Source: JBBEBE01 sp040882505 (GTDB lineage: Bacteria > Bacteroidota > Rhodothermia > Balneolales > Balneolaceae). Taken from it: a stretch of 29,088 bases of DNA. Position numbers and translations under genes: made by a program. Below the pieces are notes generated by a model, which was not told where the DNA came from, did not search any database, and worked only from the letters and a program-made list of their open reading frames with translations. This document shows positions 6,369-14,750 of this stretch, in pieces (within the stretch, counting starts at the first letter, position 1; every line of letters begins with the position of its first letter). The stretch lies in contig JBBEBE010000007.1 in NCBI GenBank assembly GCA_040882505.1, positions 1 through 29,088 on the forward strand. The letters run 5' to 3'.

Positions 6369-8786
6369 ATGCGCGACCAACCGATGAAAATGTTTCCGAC
6401 CGATCTTCCAGAGAAGATCGATGTCCACCGGGTATGGAGTGCACTGCAGTGGTATCTCTTTACACCGATGGGACAGGAAGCACTCGAAGAGCTCCATCCA
6501 TCGGCCGATTCTGATACAGTGGAACGGCGGAACCGGGAGAGTCGCCAACTACTTGAACTTCATCGAGAAGGGGAGCGGCTTCCGTTCATGCAAGCCGACG
6601 AGATTAAACCCTGGATCGACCAGTCTCAGATCGAGAATGGACAGTTGCCCCGGGAGGCGTTCCTTCAGATTCGGGATCATGTTCGACTGGCGAGACAGCT
6701 CCACTCCAAACTGACCCGCCTGTCCGACCAGCTGGGCTCCCTTGAAACGGCTCGGTCCGAACTCGCCCCGCTCCGGGAGTTGGAAAACAAGTTGGATCGT
6801 ACATTCGGACCCGAGGGCGAAATTCTTGACAGTGCGACTCCGGAGTTGAAGTCGATTCGATCTTCACTTCGCAGCCGCCGCCAACAACTGCGCAAGAGGA
6901 CTGAACAACTCTATCGGGAAGCCATGAAGCGTGGAGCGGCGTCGGACGAAGGGCCGACTCTTCGTGGTGGACGGATGGTATTGCCGATCAAAGCGGAACA
7001 GAAACGATCGATGAATGGATTCATTCACGATGTATCCGCTACCGGACAGACGGTGTACCTGGAGCCTGTCGAAGTTCTGGAAATCAACAATGATCTTCGC
7101 GAACTGGAACGCAAGGAGGCTCGGGAAGTGGAGAAGATCCTGCAAGGGCTTACGGCTCTGGTTGGACAGAACCGTTCTGAACTCTTGAACAATCGATGGT
7201 GGATCGGCCAGCTCGATCTTCTCCAGGCCAAGGCAGCCCTTGCCCATCAATGGAAGGGAGTGATTCCCCGTCGGTCGGCAGGAAAGAGTTGGAGGCTGTC
7301 ACAAGTTCGCCACCCGGCTCTGTTGCTCACACGAAAGGAGAACCGACAAGAGGTGTCAAGCGAGATTGTTCCTCTCGACCTGACACTGGAAGCCCAAGAA
7401 CAGGGACTCTTGTTGTCCGGCCCCAATGCCGGTGGGAAGTCGGTTGTACTCAAAAGTGTAGCGCTTTCGAGCTGGCTCTATCAGTGCGGCATTCCTCTGC
7501 CGGTTCATCCCGATACCGAACTCCCGATTCTCACAGGAATCTATCTGGACATGGGAGACGAGCAGTCGGTCGAGAATGATTTGAGTACCTTCTCTTCCCG
7601 CCTATTGTGGATGCGTCGAACCCTCGAACAGCTGGACGAGGGAGGGTTGGTTCTCGTGGATGAGGCGGGGGCCGGTACCGATCCCGACGAGGGGAGTGCG
7701 CTTTCTCAGGCGTTTGGTGAAGCTGTACTCGATCGCGGAGCCCGACTTCTTTTATCGACGCACCATGGGGCTCTCAAACAGTTTGGCCATCAACATCCGG
7801 GGCTGATCAACTGTGCGATGGAGTTTGACCAATCGACCCTTGCCCCCACCTACCGGTTTCGAAAAGGAGTTCCCGGCAGTAGCTTTGCGTTTCACATCGC
7901 CAGACGCATGGAGCTTCCGGATCCCGTCATCGAGCGGGCGCGCACCCTTCTCGGTGACCAAAAAGACCGCCTCTCCGACCTGCTCCACTCCCTCGAAGAG
8001 ACGCTCCAGAAACACCAATCAGACATTCTGGAGGCAGAGAAACGCCATCAAGCGGCCGATGAACGAGAGAAACGATATCGACAGAATCTCGAGACATTAC
8101 ACAACGAACGCGACGACATTCTCAAAGAAGCCCTCGAGAAGGCGGACCAAATCTACAGACAAGCCAATCGCAACGTCGAGCGTGCCGTTGAAGAGATCCG
8201 GTCGAAAGGAACCAACGCGCCGGACGCCATCTCCGATATCCGAAAGAAGCTCGATCAACAGAAGCGTTCCGTACGGACGTCCCTTCAAAAACGATCGCGA
8301 ACGAATCGATCTTCAGATATCTCCACATTTTCGGTGGGGGACCCGGTTACACTGGCCGGCGGAGACCAATCCGGAACCATTGAAGCGATCGATGGAACAC
8401 GCGTCACCGTGAGGTCCAACGGTCTTACCATCAAAACCGACCTCTCCAAACTGGAACAGGCAAATGCCTCCAACAAACCTGCGAAAAACAACCGTATGGA
8501 TCGCTTCAGCGCCTCTTCCGGTTCAGGGTATCGAGTCGAATCGGTGTCTCCTACCCTCTCGTTACGCGGCCTTCGGGCAGATGAGGCGACCCAGCGCTTG
8601 ATGCATCATCTCGATCGCGCGCTTGCCGCAGGATTGCATCGGGTAGAGATCATTCACGGCAAAGGAACCGGTGTATTGATGGAGCGCGTCCGTGCCTATC
8701 TGGATAATCGGCCGGATGTGACCGGTTGGGAAGAAGCCCCCCTCGAACAGGGAGGCAGCGGGTGTACCATCGCACGACTGGATTAA
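6369..8786 (+). CDS. mutS2: MutS2 family protein (ribosome rescue / anti-recombination ATPase)
   Basis: MutS2 proteins are MutS-like ABC ATPases without the mismatch-recognition domain. They have been linked to suppression of homologous recombination and, in Bacillus subtilis, to splitting of collided ribosomes. The 805-residue product has the usual order: core/lever domain (1-300), Walker A SGPNAGGKS at 350-358, and Walker B with LVDEAGAGTDP around D431-E432. A long coiled-coil clamp (about 520-640) follows, then a KOW-like segment (about 655-700) and a C-terminal SMR domain with HGKGTG at 763-768. The SMR LDLRG motif reads LSLRG (Ser731). The ATG at 6369 is accepted; Met6 is an alternative start. 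The 3' end forms a hairpin with the spacer to hemD. Confidence 0.95.
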   Translation: MRDQPMKMFPTDLPEKIDVHRVWSALQWYLFTPMGQEALEELHPSADSDTVERRNRESRQLLELHREGERLPFMQADEIKPWIDQSQIENGQLPREAFLQIRDHVRLARQLHSKLTRLSDQLGSLETARSELAPLRELENKLDRTFGPEGEILDSATPELKSIRSSLRSRRQQLRKRTEQLYREAMKRGAASDEGPTLRGGRMVLPIKAEQKRSMNGFIHDVSATGQTVYLEPVEVLEINNDLRELERKEAREVEKILQGLTALVGQNRSELLNNRWWIGQLDLLQAKAALAHQWKGVIPRRSAGKSWRLSQVRHPALLLTRKENRQEVSSEIVPLDLTLEAQEQGLLLSGPNAGGKSVVLKSVALSSWLYQCGIPLPVHPDTELPILTGIYLDMGDEQSVENDLSTFSSRLLWMRRTLEQLDEGGLVLVDEAGAGTDPDEGSALSQAFGEAVLDRGARLLLSTHHGALKQFGHQHPGLINCAMEFDQSTLAPTYRFRKGVPGSSFAFHIARRMELPDPVIERARTLLGDQKDRLSDLLHSLEETLQKHQSDILEAEKRHQAADEREKRYRQNLETLHNERDDILKEALEKADQIYRQANRNVERAVEEIRSKGTNAPDAISDIRKKLDQQKRSVRTSLQKRSRTNRSSDISTFSVGDPVTLAGGDQSGTIEAIDGTRVTVRSNGLTIKTDLSKLEQANASNKPAKNNRMDRFSASSGSGYRVESVSPTLSLRGLRADEATQRLMHHLDRALAAGLHRVEIIHGKGTGVLMERVRAYLDNRPDVTGWEEAPLEQGGSGCTIARLD

Positions 8787-8804
8787 AGGAGGCACCTTAT
8801 CCAG
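8778..8804. terminator. Hairpin at the mutS2/hemD convergent junction
   Basis: CTGGAT (8778-8783) pairs with ATCCAG (8799-8804), and AAGG (8786-8789) with CCTT (8795-8798), with a 2-nt bulge and the loop AGGCA. The stem includes the mutS2 stop codon and lies between convergent genes, a sensible place for a bidirectional terminator. No T tract follows, so factor-independent action is doubtful. Confidence 0.4.
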
Positions 8805-8821
8805 CCCCCTTGCTTGTTGCT

Positions 8822-9565
8822 TCACGTGCGGGTTAATCCAGTGATCAATTCTGTCACAGACGTCCAGCTGCCCATCGCCTGGTGATCCGGTTCCGTTCCC
8901 TCTTTGGCCAACTTCCACGCGGCTCCCTGACTGGCTGCAATCCGGATGGCTCCGGTTGTTTTCAGTAATGGAAATGCCGTCCAGGTTCGAAGTACGGATC
9001 CCCTGGTGTGAAACAGGATGGCGTCCGGTGGCGTTTCGCGGAGGCGTCGTCGATATTCGGCAAGCTCTTCACTCTCCAGCGATCGCGGACGGGATACACC
9101 CATTTCTGCACAATCGATTCCAACCTCGTCAAGAAGTGCCGGAATCTCTTCCGTCTCTCCGTCGGCCACGGGATAGAGAACAGACCCGGAACCGGAAATT
9201 CGAAGCATGAACTCAATCACATCAATGGGACGTGAAGCACCCTCCGGGCAGACTGCAGGAATACCGGCTTCTTCCAGTACTTGAGCTGCCAAAACATGGT
9301 GGGTCAAATGGATCTTGGTTGACATCTGATCCATCAGTCGAGAGGATTCGATCCATCGAAGAAAGTGCGCTGCATTTCGGATTCCTCCATGAATGACATA
9401 CCTGAATTGATCCAGTTTCGGCAGGATCTCTCTCTCCATCTCCTGGTCCGGGTCATAATCAAATCGATCCAGTGGCAGATGCAATACATCGACTCCCGCC
9501 TCGTCCATGCTTTTGCAAAAGGGAGTGGATTCCAGCGGATCGGCTGTCAATAACAATCGTTTCAT
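8822..9565 (-). CDS. hemD: Uroporphyrinogen-III synthase (divergent HemD)
   Basis: HemD closes and inverts hydroxymethylbilane to uroporphyrinogen III in tetrapyrrole synthesis; cytosolic. The family is poorly conserved, and this call rests on the two-lobe pattern. The N-terminal lobe has FRYVIHGGIRNAAHFLRW (about 56-73), equivalent to the D-x-V-x-F-T-S-x-N-A-V segment. The second lobe has PPDAILFHTRGSVLRTW, then IAASQGAAWKLAKEGTEPD and a final helix. The usual TS is HG in the first lobe and HT in the second. The ATG at 9565 is preferred; a TTG directly before it adds one residue. A protoporphyrinogen oxidase gene 3 kb away supports a heme role. The gene follows the barrel gene on the same strand after 59 bp. 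Confidence 0.7.
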   Translation of the reverse strand: MKRLLLTADPLESTPFCKSMDEAGVDVLHLPLDRFDYDPDQEMEREILPKLDQFRYVIHGGIRNAAHFLRWIESSRLMDQMSTKIHLTHHVLAAQVLEEAGIPAVCPEGASRPIDVIEFMLRISGSGSVLYPVADGETEEIPALLDEVGIDCAEMGVSRPRSLESEELAEYRRRLRETPPDAILFHTRGSVLRTWTAFPLLKTTGAIRIAASQGAAWKLAKEGTEPDHQAMGSWTSVTELITGLTRT

Positions 9566-9624
9566 CAATCGTTTGCGTGTCAGATTTCAGTTCTTCAGTG
9601 ATCCGGATTCGTTCATACTGTCTC

Positions 9625-10869
9625 TTAAAAGAGATAACCGATCCCGGCATAGATCCGGAACATCTCTTCCGAAAACCCCAGATCCCCTCTGAATATCAGA
9701 TCGGGATGGAACAAGGTCATGCTTCCTCCAACGCCGAACGTTTGATGTAGTCCGTCTGGAAGTTCACGAAATCCTTCTCCAGATGAAAAAACACGTCCGG
9801 TATCCATAAACAGCTGCGCTCCCAGCCGGACTTCATCGCCCAGAATGGAAAAGAGCCATGCCCGAAGCTCTGCCAAATGAACAATGGAAGCACGCCCTCG
9901 AAATCTGTTCAGAGGATATCCCCGTAGTGCTGAATCGTTTCCAATGGTCGGCATCATCCAGAACGGTGTATTTCCCCAAGTCCCTTCGTAAGCGATCTTT
10001 TGAGCGAGAGTGACTCCGAAAGGAAGCGGTAGATAGTGTCTCAAATCCAGTCGTACTCGTCGAAAGGAAGCATCACTCAACAACCAGGGCGTCGACAACG
10101 ACAGATCCCCCTGAATTCGGTATCCGCTTCGGGGGTCTACTTCGTGATCTCTACCCTCAAGAAGCAACCCTGTGCCCGCCATTTGAATCCAGTTCGTATC
10201 CCCGGACTCTGGATAGTGACTCTGAAAAAGTGTCCCCTCCCCGTTTGATCCCGGCTTGTACCATCCGGTCTGCAACAGAGCCGTGACATCCAGTTCGGAA
10301 GATGCAGGGTCGTCACCAAATCGCACGATCGTTCGTCTCCACTCACCCGACCACTCTGCAGCACGATGGAGATAGTCATAATAGCCGGATTCGTAATTCG
10401 AAGAGTTAAATCCGGTCTCGTTCCCGATACCGAAATAGGGCTGGAAGGGAACACGCTCCAGGTCCAAAACTGTCCGAAACCGGGTAGGTTGAAAGGGTGT
10501 GGCCACACGCTCATGTTCCACCTGCAATCCAAGCTCACCGCGGGTCGAAGCGAGGAGTTGGATCAGTTGTCGATTGTCATAGAGCTCACGCTGTCCACTA
10601 TATTCGTTTCGCTGCCATAGGGCTCCGCCGAAAAGTCCACTGTCGGATGTATACCCGAGAACCGGTAACAGAGACCGCTCGACGCTGCCTCGATCGATCG
10701 ATTGTTGTTGAGCCAGTGCCGGTGTACTTACGAAGAGCAATTGGAGCAACATACAGAGAGAAACAAACTCCGGCCACGACCTATCCCGTTGGTAGCGTTT
10801 GTGATCGTTCACCTTCACACACGTTGGATCTGAATACAAAAAGGGTATCTTTCCATTCCGTTGGTTCAT
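9625..10869 (-). CDS. Omp85/BamA-like outer-membrane beta-barrel protein without POTRA domains
   Basis: The C-terminal part resembles the surface-antigen (D15/BamA) barrel. It has the segment RDHEVDPRSGYRIQGDLSLS, the LRGYPLNRFRG motif (residues about 313-324; the RGF/RGY loop of Omp85 proteins), a preceding strand with PFGVTLAQKI, and a last strand RIYAGIGYLF ending in an aromatic residue. A signal peptide ending in TPALAQQQ is clear at about residues 32-54. The first ATG (10869) gives a long N-region. A GTG at 10812 starting VNDHKRYQRD gives a more ordinary signal peptide of about 35 residues and leaves 108 bp for the divergent promoters. No POTRA repeats are visible between signal and barrel. 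Role unknown; lipid or protein insertion is only a family-level guess. Confidence 0.75.
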   Translation of the reverse strand: MNQRNGKIPFLYSDPTCVKVNDHKRYQRDRSWPEFVSLCMLLQLLFVSTPALAQQQSIDRGSVERSLLPVLGYTSDSGLFGGALWQRNEYSGQRELYDNRQLIQLLASTRGELGLQVEHERVATPFQPTRFRTVLDLERVPFQPYFGIGNETGFNSSNYESGYYDYLHRAAEWSGEWRRTIVRFGDDPASSELDVTALLQTGWYKPGSNGEGTLFQSHYPESGDTNWIQMAGTGLLLEGRDHEVDPRSGYRIQGDLSLSTPWLLSDASFRRVRLDLRHYLPLPFGVTLAQKIAYEGTWGNTPFWMMPTIGNDSALRGYPLNRFRGRASIVHLAELRAWLFSILGDEVRLGAQLFMDTGRVFSSGEGFRELPDGLHQTFGVGGSMTLFHPDLIFRGDLGFSEEMFRIYAGIGYLF

Positions 10870-10920
10870 CGGATTCCAAGATAGAGAACTTCACATCGAA
10901 TCGTACGAGAAATTGACCGG

Positions 10921-12420
10921 ATGAGTTTCAAGAGTTCTGAACAACGTGAACAGCACCGCCTTGTCGTTCTTGGCGACAGCCTCGCCCAAGGATTCAAGAA
11001 CGGTGGGGTCTTCCGAAGCGATCTCAGCTTTCCGGCGTTGCTGGCACGATCCTTGAATCCCAGCCTCTCCTTCGAGGCTCCGTCTTTTACACCAAGAGGC
11101 GGAATTCCAATCAATTTGGAGCACTTGGTGCGAGGAATCGAAAAAAAGTTCGGGAGTGATCTTCGACGACGGGACTACCCCCGTATTATGTTCCATCTTT
11201 TTCGGGTATTGAGAAAAAGCAAAGCCTATTGGAAGGATGACGAACACCATCTTGGACGGGATCGAGAGATCCCCTACCACAATCAGGCTGTTTGGGGATT
11301 TGCAACCAACGATCTCTGGCTGATGAACGATCAGGTTTGTCACAAATTCCTCAACGAACAGCGAGACCGCTACTCCGTGTTCAGCGTCCTTCCGGATCAC
11401 GCCATGTACATCACCGGGCGCCTGGTTCTGAATCCAGGGTTTCGGGAAGCGAATCGAACGAGGGCACAGCTGGACAATCTGGAGGAACTTCACGAGCGGG
11501 GGGGCGTGGAAAACCTGATCCTCTGTGTGGGTCACAACAACAGTGTAGGGGCTTTGAGTGCGTTGAAAATAGAGTACAGCCAACCCGATTTCCTTGAAAA
11601 ACTTCACCATGACCGTACCTGGACGGTCTATCGTCCGAGTCACTTCCGGGAAGAGTACGAGGTACTCTGTGAACGAGTGGCAAAACTTGGAATCCGGAGA
11701 GTTTTTCTACCGACCATCCCCTACCTGACCATCCCTCCTGTTACACGTGGAATCAATGACCGGTCCAACCCGGAACACCGGGGTTATTTCGATTATTACA
11801 CCCGCTTCTGGATCTGGGACGATGAGTTTGATCCCGGGAAACATCCGCATCTGACCCGGGACGAAGCGATGGAGCTGGATCAGTTGGTCGACCAATACAA
11901 TTTTATTCTGAGAGATTTGGCAGCGAAGTATGACTTCCACATTGTCCCGGTCCATCGGTATGTCCACGCCGTTGCCCGCCGACGCCTGGGAACCGACTCC
12001 GTTCGTCCGTACCCTCCCGAATTCACGAACGCGTTGGCATCCCGTCCGGAAACGGCTCACCTGGTTCGGGAAGATGGCCGGGTGCAACTTTCGACCGACT
12101 ACATTCGAATAGATCCGGAAACGAATCGAATTGCCCGGGGCGGCATCTTCGGCCTCGATGGATTGCACCCTACCACGATCGGGTATGGACTGATTGCAAA
12201 TATCTATCGAAACGTGATGCAGAAAGAGGGGGTTGAATTCGAGGCCCCGATGGATTGGGACTGGATCATTCGAAATGAACCGCTGGTCACACACCCCCCC
12301 CAGTTACTGAGAGAGTTGCGCTATCTGCTCCGTTTTTTCTCCATGGGCAGACAGGAAAGGTTTGCGTTCCTCGGACAGAATATTCTGCAACAGCTTCTTG
12401 AGCGAGTCACGAGAAGCTAA
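10921..12420 (+). CDS. Large SGNH/GDSL-type hydrolase-like protein
   Basis: This 499-residue protein shows the SGNH hydrolase blocks spread unusually far apart. Block I VVLGDSLAQGF has the predicted nucleophile Ser20. Block III CVGHNNS has Gly204 and Asn206 or Asn207. Block V GLDGLHPTTIGYG has Asp413 and His416. Typical bacterial GDSL esterases are 200-250 residues, so large insertions are present (about 75-190 and 230-400). There is no signal peptide or membrane segment, so it is probably cytosolic. The substrate is unknown; ester or acyl hydrolysis is a family-level inference. It lies between the barrel/hemD pair and hemG and ends 5 bp from the convergent hemG stop. No Shine-Dalgarno is evident. 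Confidence 0.75.
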   Translation: MSFKSSEQREQHRLVVLGDSLAQGFKNGGVFRSDLSFPALLARSLNPSLSFEAPSFTPRGGIPINLEHLVRGIEKKFGSDLRRRDYPRIMFHLFRVLRKSKAYWKDDEHHLGRDREIPYHNQAVWGFATNDLWLMNDQVCHKFLNEQRDRYSVFSVLPDHAMYITGRLVLNPGFREANRTRAQLDNLEELHERGGVENLILCVGHNNSVGALSALKIEYSQPDFLEKLHHDRTWTVYRPSHFREEYEVLCERVAKLGIRRVFLPTIPYLTIPPVTRGINDRSNPEHRGYFDYYTRFWIWDDEFDPGKHPHLTRDEAMELDQLVDQYNFILRDLAAKYDFHIVPVHRYVHAVARRRLGTDSVRPYPPEFTNALASRPETAHLVREDGRVQLSTDYIRIDPETNRIARGGIFGLDGLHPTTIGYGLIANIYRNVMQKEGVEFEAPMDWDWIIRNEPLVTHPPQLLRELRYLLRFFSMGRQERFAFLGQNILQQLLERVTRS

Positions 12421-12425
12421 TCTCA

Positions 12426-13760
12426 TCACTTGGAGTCGATCTGCCTGGCAACGTTCATCCCCTGTTCCATGCAGTCCGGGACGGAGATCCCCCCCTTTGC
12501 ATTACCAGCCAGATACACTCCCGGGTTGCGCTCTTCGACTCGATCGATCATCTCCAAAACCTGGTCATATTCGGTTGTGTAGTTGGGAATGGCATATGGC
12601 CAGAAGCTGTGATCAACCATGACCGGGTCTGCCCGGGCACCGAGAAGTTCCCGAAATTCTCCCATGACATCGTCCAATAAACGATCTGTCGGCTCGGCGG
12701 CCCGGTCGCGATCCCGGACCCCTCCAATAAACGTTGTCAGGAGTGCATGCCCATCGGGGGCCCGATTCGGAAAAAGTGTAGAACTGAACAAGGTTCCGAG
12801 TATTGTCCGCTTCTCGCTTTCGGGAACCAGGAATCCAAAGCCATCCAGTGGATGATCCAGGTCTTCTGTTCGAAATCCGGTATGCAGAACCGACAGGGGC
12901 GGATAAATCAGTGTGGACGCATGACCCAGCAGTTCACCGCCGCCATCCAACAGTTGCTCGCTTAGATGATAAAACGGCACATTCAAAATAACTCGATCAA
13001 ACGGCTCGGAGGCGACGCCTCCTGATATCAATTGCCAACCGGAACCGTCACGCTGGATACGCTCGACCGTCTCCCCGTATCGAATATCGAGCGGTTCGGC
13101 TAGTCGGGCAGGAAGTTGTTGCAACCCTTTTCGAAAAGAGAGGAGCTGTGCAGGAATTCGCCCTTTCCGTTTGCGTTCTCTCTTCCCCAGTATCGATCCC
13201 GCAATCAGGGATCTCCATGTCTGTTCCAGCTCGTAGAGCGAAGGGAAGGCATGACGTACCGATAGCAGATCTGGATCACCTGCATAGATCCCGGACACAA
13301 ACGGATTGATCGCCCGATCCAGTACTTCATTGCCCAATCGGCGTCGGACAAACGAGGAGACCGTCTCGTCCGGGTCTGTTCCAGGTCTTCGAAACGGCTC
13401 AAGCAATAGATTCCAAGCGGTTTCCGCACCAAACAGAGGAGAATTCCATGCCTCTTTGATGGATGAAGGCAAGGCGTGAAGACTCTCTTCGAAGAGGATA
13501 AACCGTCGGGAAGCTTCCGGATTGGCTTCAATCATCTCATCCTGGAGTCCCAACCTTTCGAGCAAATCATAGACCGACCGGCTTCGAACTTGTAGTGTGT
13601 TTGGCCCGAGCTCTTTGAGCCATCCTCCCTCTTCTTCGGTACGTATCGACCCTCCAGGGCGGTCGTGGCGTTCATAGAGTACCACCGTATGTCCAGCCCG
13701 CTGAAGTGTCCAGGCTGCAACCAATCCTGTAATTCCCGCTCCAACAACTCCGATTCTCAT
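12426..13760 (-). CDS. hemG: Protoporphyrinogen/coproporphyrinogen oxidase, HemY-type FAD enzyme
   Basis: FAD flavoprotein that aromatises protoporphyrinogen IX (or coproporphyrinogen III) by six-electron oxidation, normally using O2. The 444-residue product begins MRIGVVGAGITGLVAAW, the Rossmann FAD motif GxGxxG at 7-12, then YERHDRPGGSIRT at about 30-42. The family segment GPNTLQ and the C-terminal FAD-binding YLAGNAKGGISVPDCMEQG (last 30 residues) are present. The family is called HemG in annotation of many Gram-negative Bacteroidota and HemY in Bacillus; sequence alone does not separate proto- from copro- activity. Convergent with the SGNH gene (5-bp gap) and divergent from the SDR gene (111-bp spacer). 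Confidence 0.93.
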   Translation of the reverse strand: MRIGVVGAGITGLVAAWTLQRAGHTVVLYERHDRPGGSIRTEEEGGWLKELGPNTLQVRSRSVYDLLERLGLQDEMIEANPEASRRFILFEESLHALPSSIKEAWNSPLFGAETAWNLLLEPFRRPGTDPDETVSSFVRRRLGNEVLDRAINPFVSGIYAGDPDLLSVRHAFPSLYELEQTWRSLIAGSILGKRERKRKGRIPAQLLSFRKGLQQLPARLAEPLDIRYGETVERIQRDGSGWQLISGGVASEPFDRVILNVPFYHLSEQLLDGGGELLGHASTLIYPPLSVLHTGFRTEDLDHPLDGFGFLVPESEKRTILGTLFSSTLFPNRAPDGHALLTTFIGGVRDRDRAAEPTDRLLDDVMGEFRELLGARADPVMVDHSFWPYAIPNYTTEYDQVLEMIDRVEERNPGVYLAGNAKGGISVPDCMEQGMNVARQIDSK

Positions 13761-13835
13761 AATCTGCCTTCCAGGATTTCAATTCACTCGATGATGTTCC
13801 GAAAATAGGAAGTGTTCAGACAACTCGTGGTAGAA

Positions 13836-13867
13836 TTGATGGATTCCCGCATCTTTTCGTAGTTTTG
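13836..13867 (+). promoter_or_regulatory. Bacteroidota-type promoter placed for a leaderless transcript
   Basis: TTG (13836-13838), a 21-bp spacer, then TAGTTTTG (13860-13867), an exact TAnnTTTG match. The SDR start codon begins at 13872, only 4 bp after this element. Transcription starting the usual few bases downstream would begin at or next to the ATG. Confidence 0.5.
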
Positions 13868-13871
13868 ATCC

Positions 13872-14705
13872 ATGAAAAAACAAACGCTGTCAATCCTGGG
13901 TTGTGGATGGCTCGGATATCCGTTGGGGCGAAAATTACTTGAAAAGGGATATCTTGTTCGGGGTTCCAGTCGTGATCCAAACCGATTGTCCGATCTGGAA
14001 CGCAGCGGGATCGTGCCCTTTTCCGTCGATACAGAACACAATCTGTACAGGAAAGAGATCGACACCTTTTGGGACTCCGATACACTGCTCATCAATATCC
14101 CTCCGGGTCGGAGGAGAGGCGATGTCCTCAAGCGTCATCCGGTCGAGATTGAATCGATTCTGAATCGCGCACAGGCGGGGACCATTCGAAAGATCCTCTT
14201 TGTCAGCTCGACCTCTGTCTACGATTCAGGACCCGGCACCAAAATCGAGTCCGACCTCTATGCCGGTAACGCCACACGATCCAGTGGTCAAGCGCTACGA
14301 ATTATTGAACAACGTCTACGGTCCGATACACGGTTCGATTGGTGTATCCTGCGACCGGGGGGGCTGTACGGGTACGATCGTCATCCAGCCTATTATTTGG
14401 CAGGAAAACGACACGTGTCCGGAGGAGATCGCCCCGTTAATCTGGTACACAGAGACGATCTGATTCGCGCCATCGAACACATTCTGGATGCGGGAATCAC
14501 TGGAGAAGATTTCAATATCGTATCAGACAAGCACCCGACCCGGGAAGAATTTTATCGGGCGATGGCTCGAATACACAACCTGGATGAACCACAATTCAAA
14601 GAGACCGAAGCAAATCGAGGCGGAAAAGTGGTATCCAGCGAAAAGATCAAAGAGATGCTGGGCTTCCGATTCCAGTATCCGAATCCATTGGATCCTGCAC
14701 CCTGA
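13872..14705 (+). CDS. NAD(P)-dependent SDR family protein, YeeZ-like
   Basis: Extended, atypical short-chain dehydrogenase/epimerase-like protein of 277 residues. The N terminus MKKQTLSILGCGWLGYPL has the nucleotide motif GCGWLG (10-15), typical of the YeeZ-type group. ILFVSSTSVYDSGPG (about 110-124) and ILRPGGLYGYDRHP (about 157-170) match the family core. The following YxxxK catalytic pair is not present: the region reads SSGQALRIIEQ. It may therefore not be a classical oxidoreductase; substrate unknown. It carries its own close promoter, is divergent from hemG, and is convergent with mntR. Confidence 0.8.
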   Translation: MKKQTLSILGCGWLGYPLGRKLLEKGYLVRGSSRDPNRLSDLERSGIVPFSVDTEHNLYRKEIDTFWDSDTLLINIPPGRRRGDVLKRHPVEIESILNRAQAGTIRKILFVSSTSVYDSGPGTKIESDLYAGNATRSSGQALRIIEQRLRSDTRFDWCILRPGGLYGYDRHPAYYLAGKRHVSGGDRPVNLVHRDDLIRAIEHILDAGITGEDFNIVSDKHPTREEFYRAMARIHNLDEPQFKETEANRGGKVVSSEKIKEMLGFRFQYPNPLDPAP

Positions 14706-14710
14706 GACCT

Positions 14711-14733
14711 GAACGGGATGCTTTGACCCGTTC
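14711..14733. terminator. Hairpin between SDR gene and mntR (convergent)
   Basis: GAACGGG (14711-14717), a 9-nt loop, then CCCGTTC (14727-14733): a perfect 7-bp GC-rich stem in the 45-bp spacer between two convergent stop codons. A bidirectional terminator is the likely role, although there is no clear T run on either side. Confidence 0.4.
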
Positions 14734-14750
14734 CTGCAGATCGAGTGGAT

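Noticed and set aside
5596..6444. Alternative frame of 282 codons across the TauE-like gene
   Set aside because: Same strand, different frame; the TauE/SafE frame has membrane segments and family motifs, while this one is Arg/Ser/Trp-rich and featureless.
9621..9634. TCTCTT-AA-AAGAGA inverted repeat at the end of the barrel gene
   Set aside because: A weak AT-rich stem with a 2-nt loop that includes the stop codon, and the next gene (hemD) follows on the same strand; not convincing as a terminator.
10891..11643. 250-codon minus-strand frame opposite the SGNH gene
   Set aside because: Overlaps the nucleophile block of the SGNH gene in antisense and shows no domain or start signal of its own.
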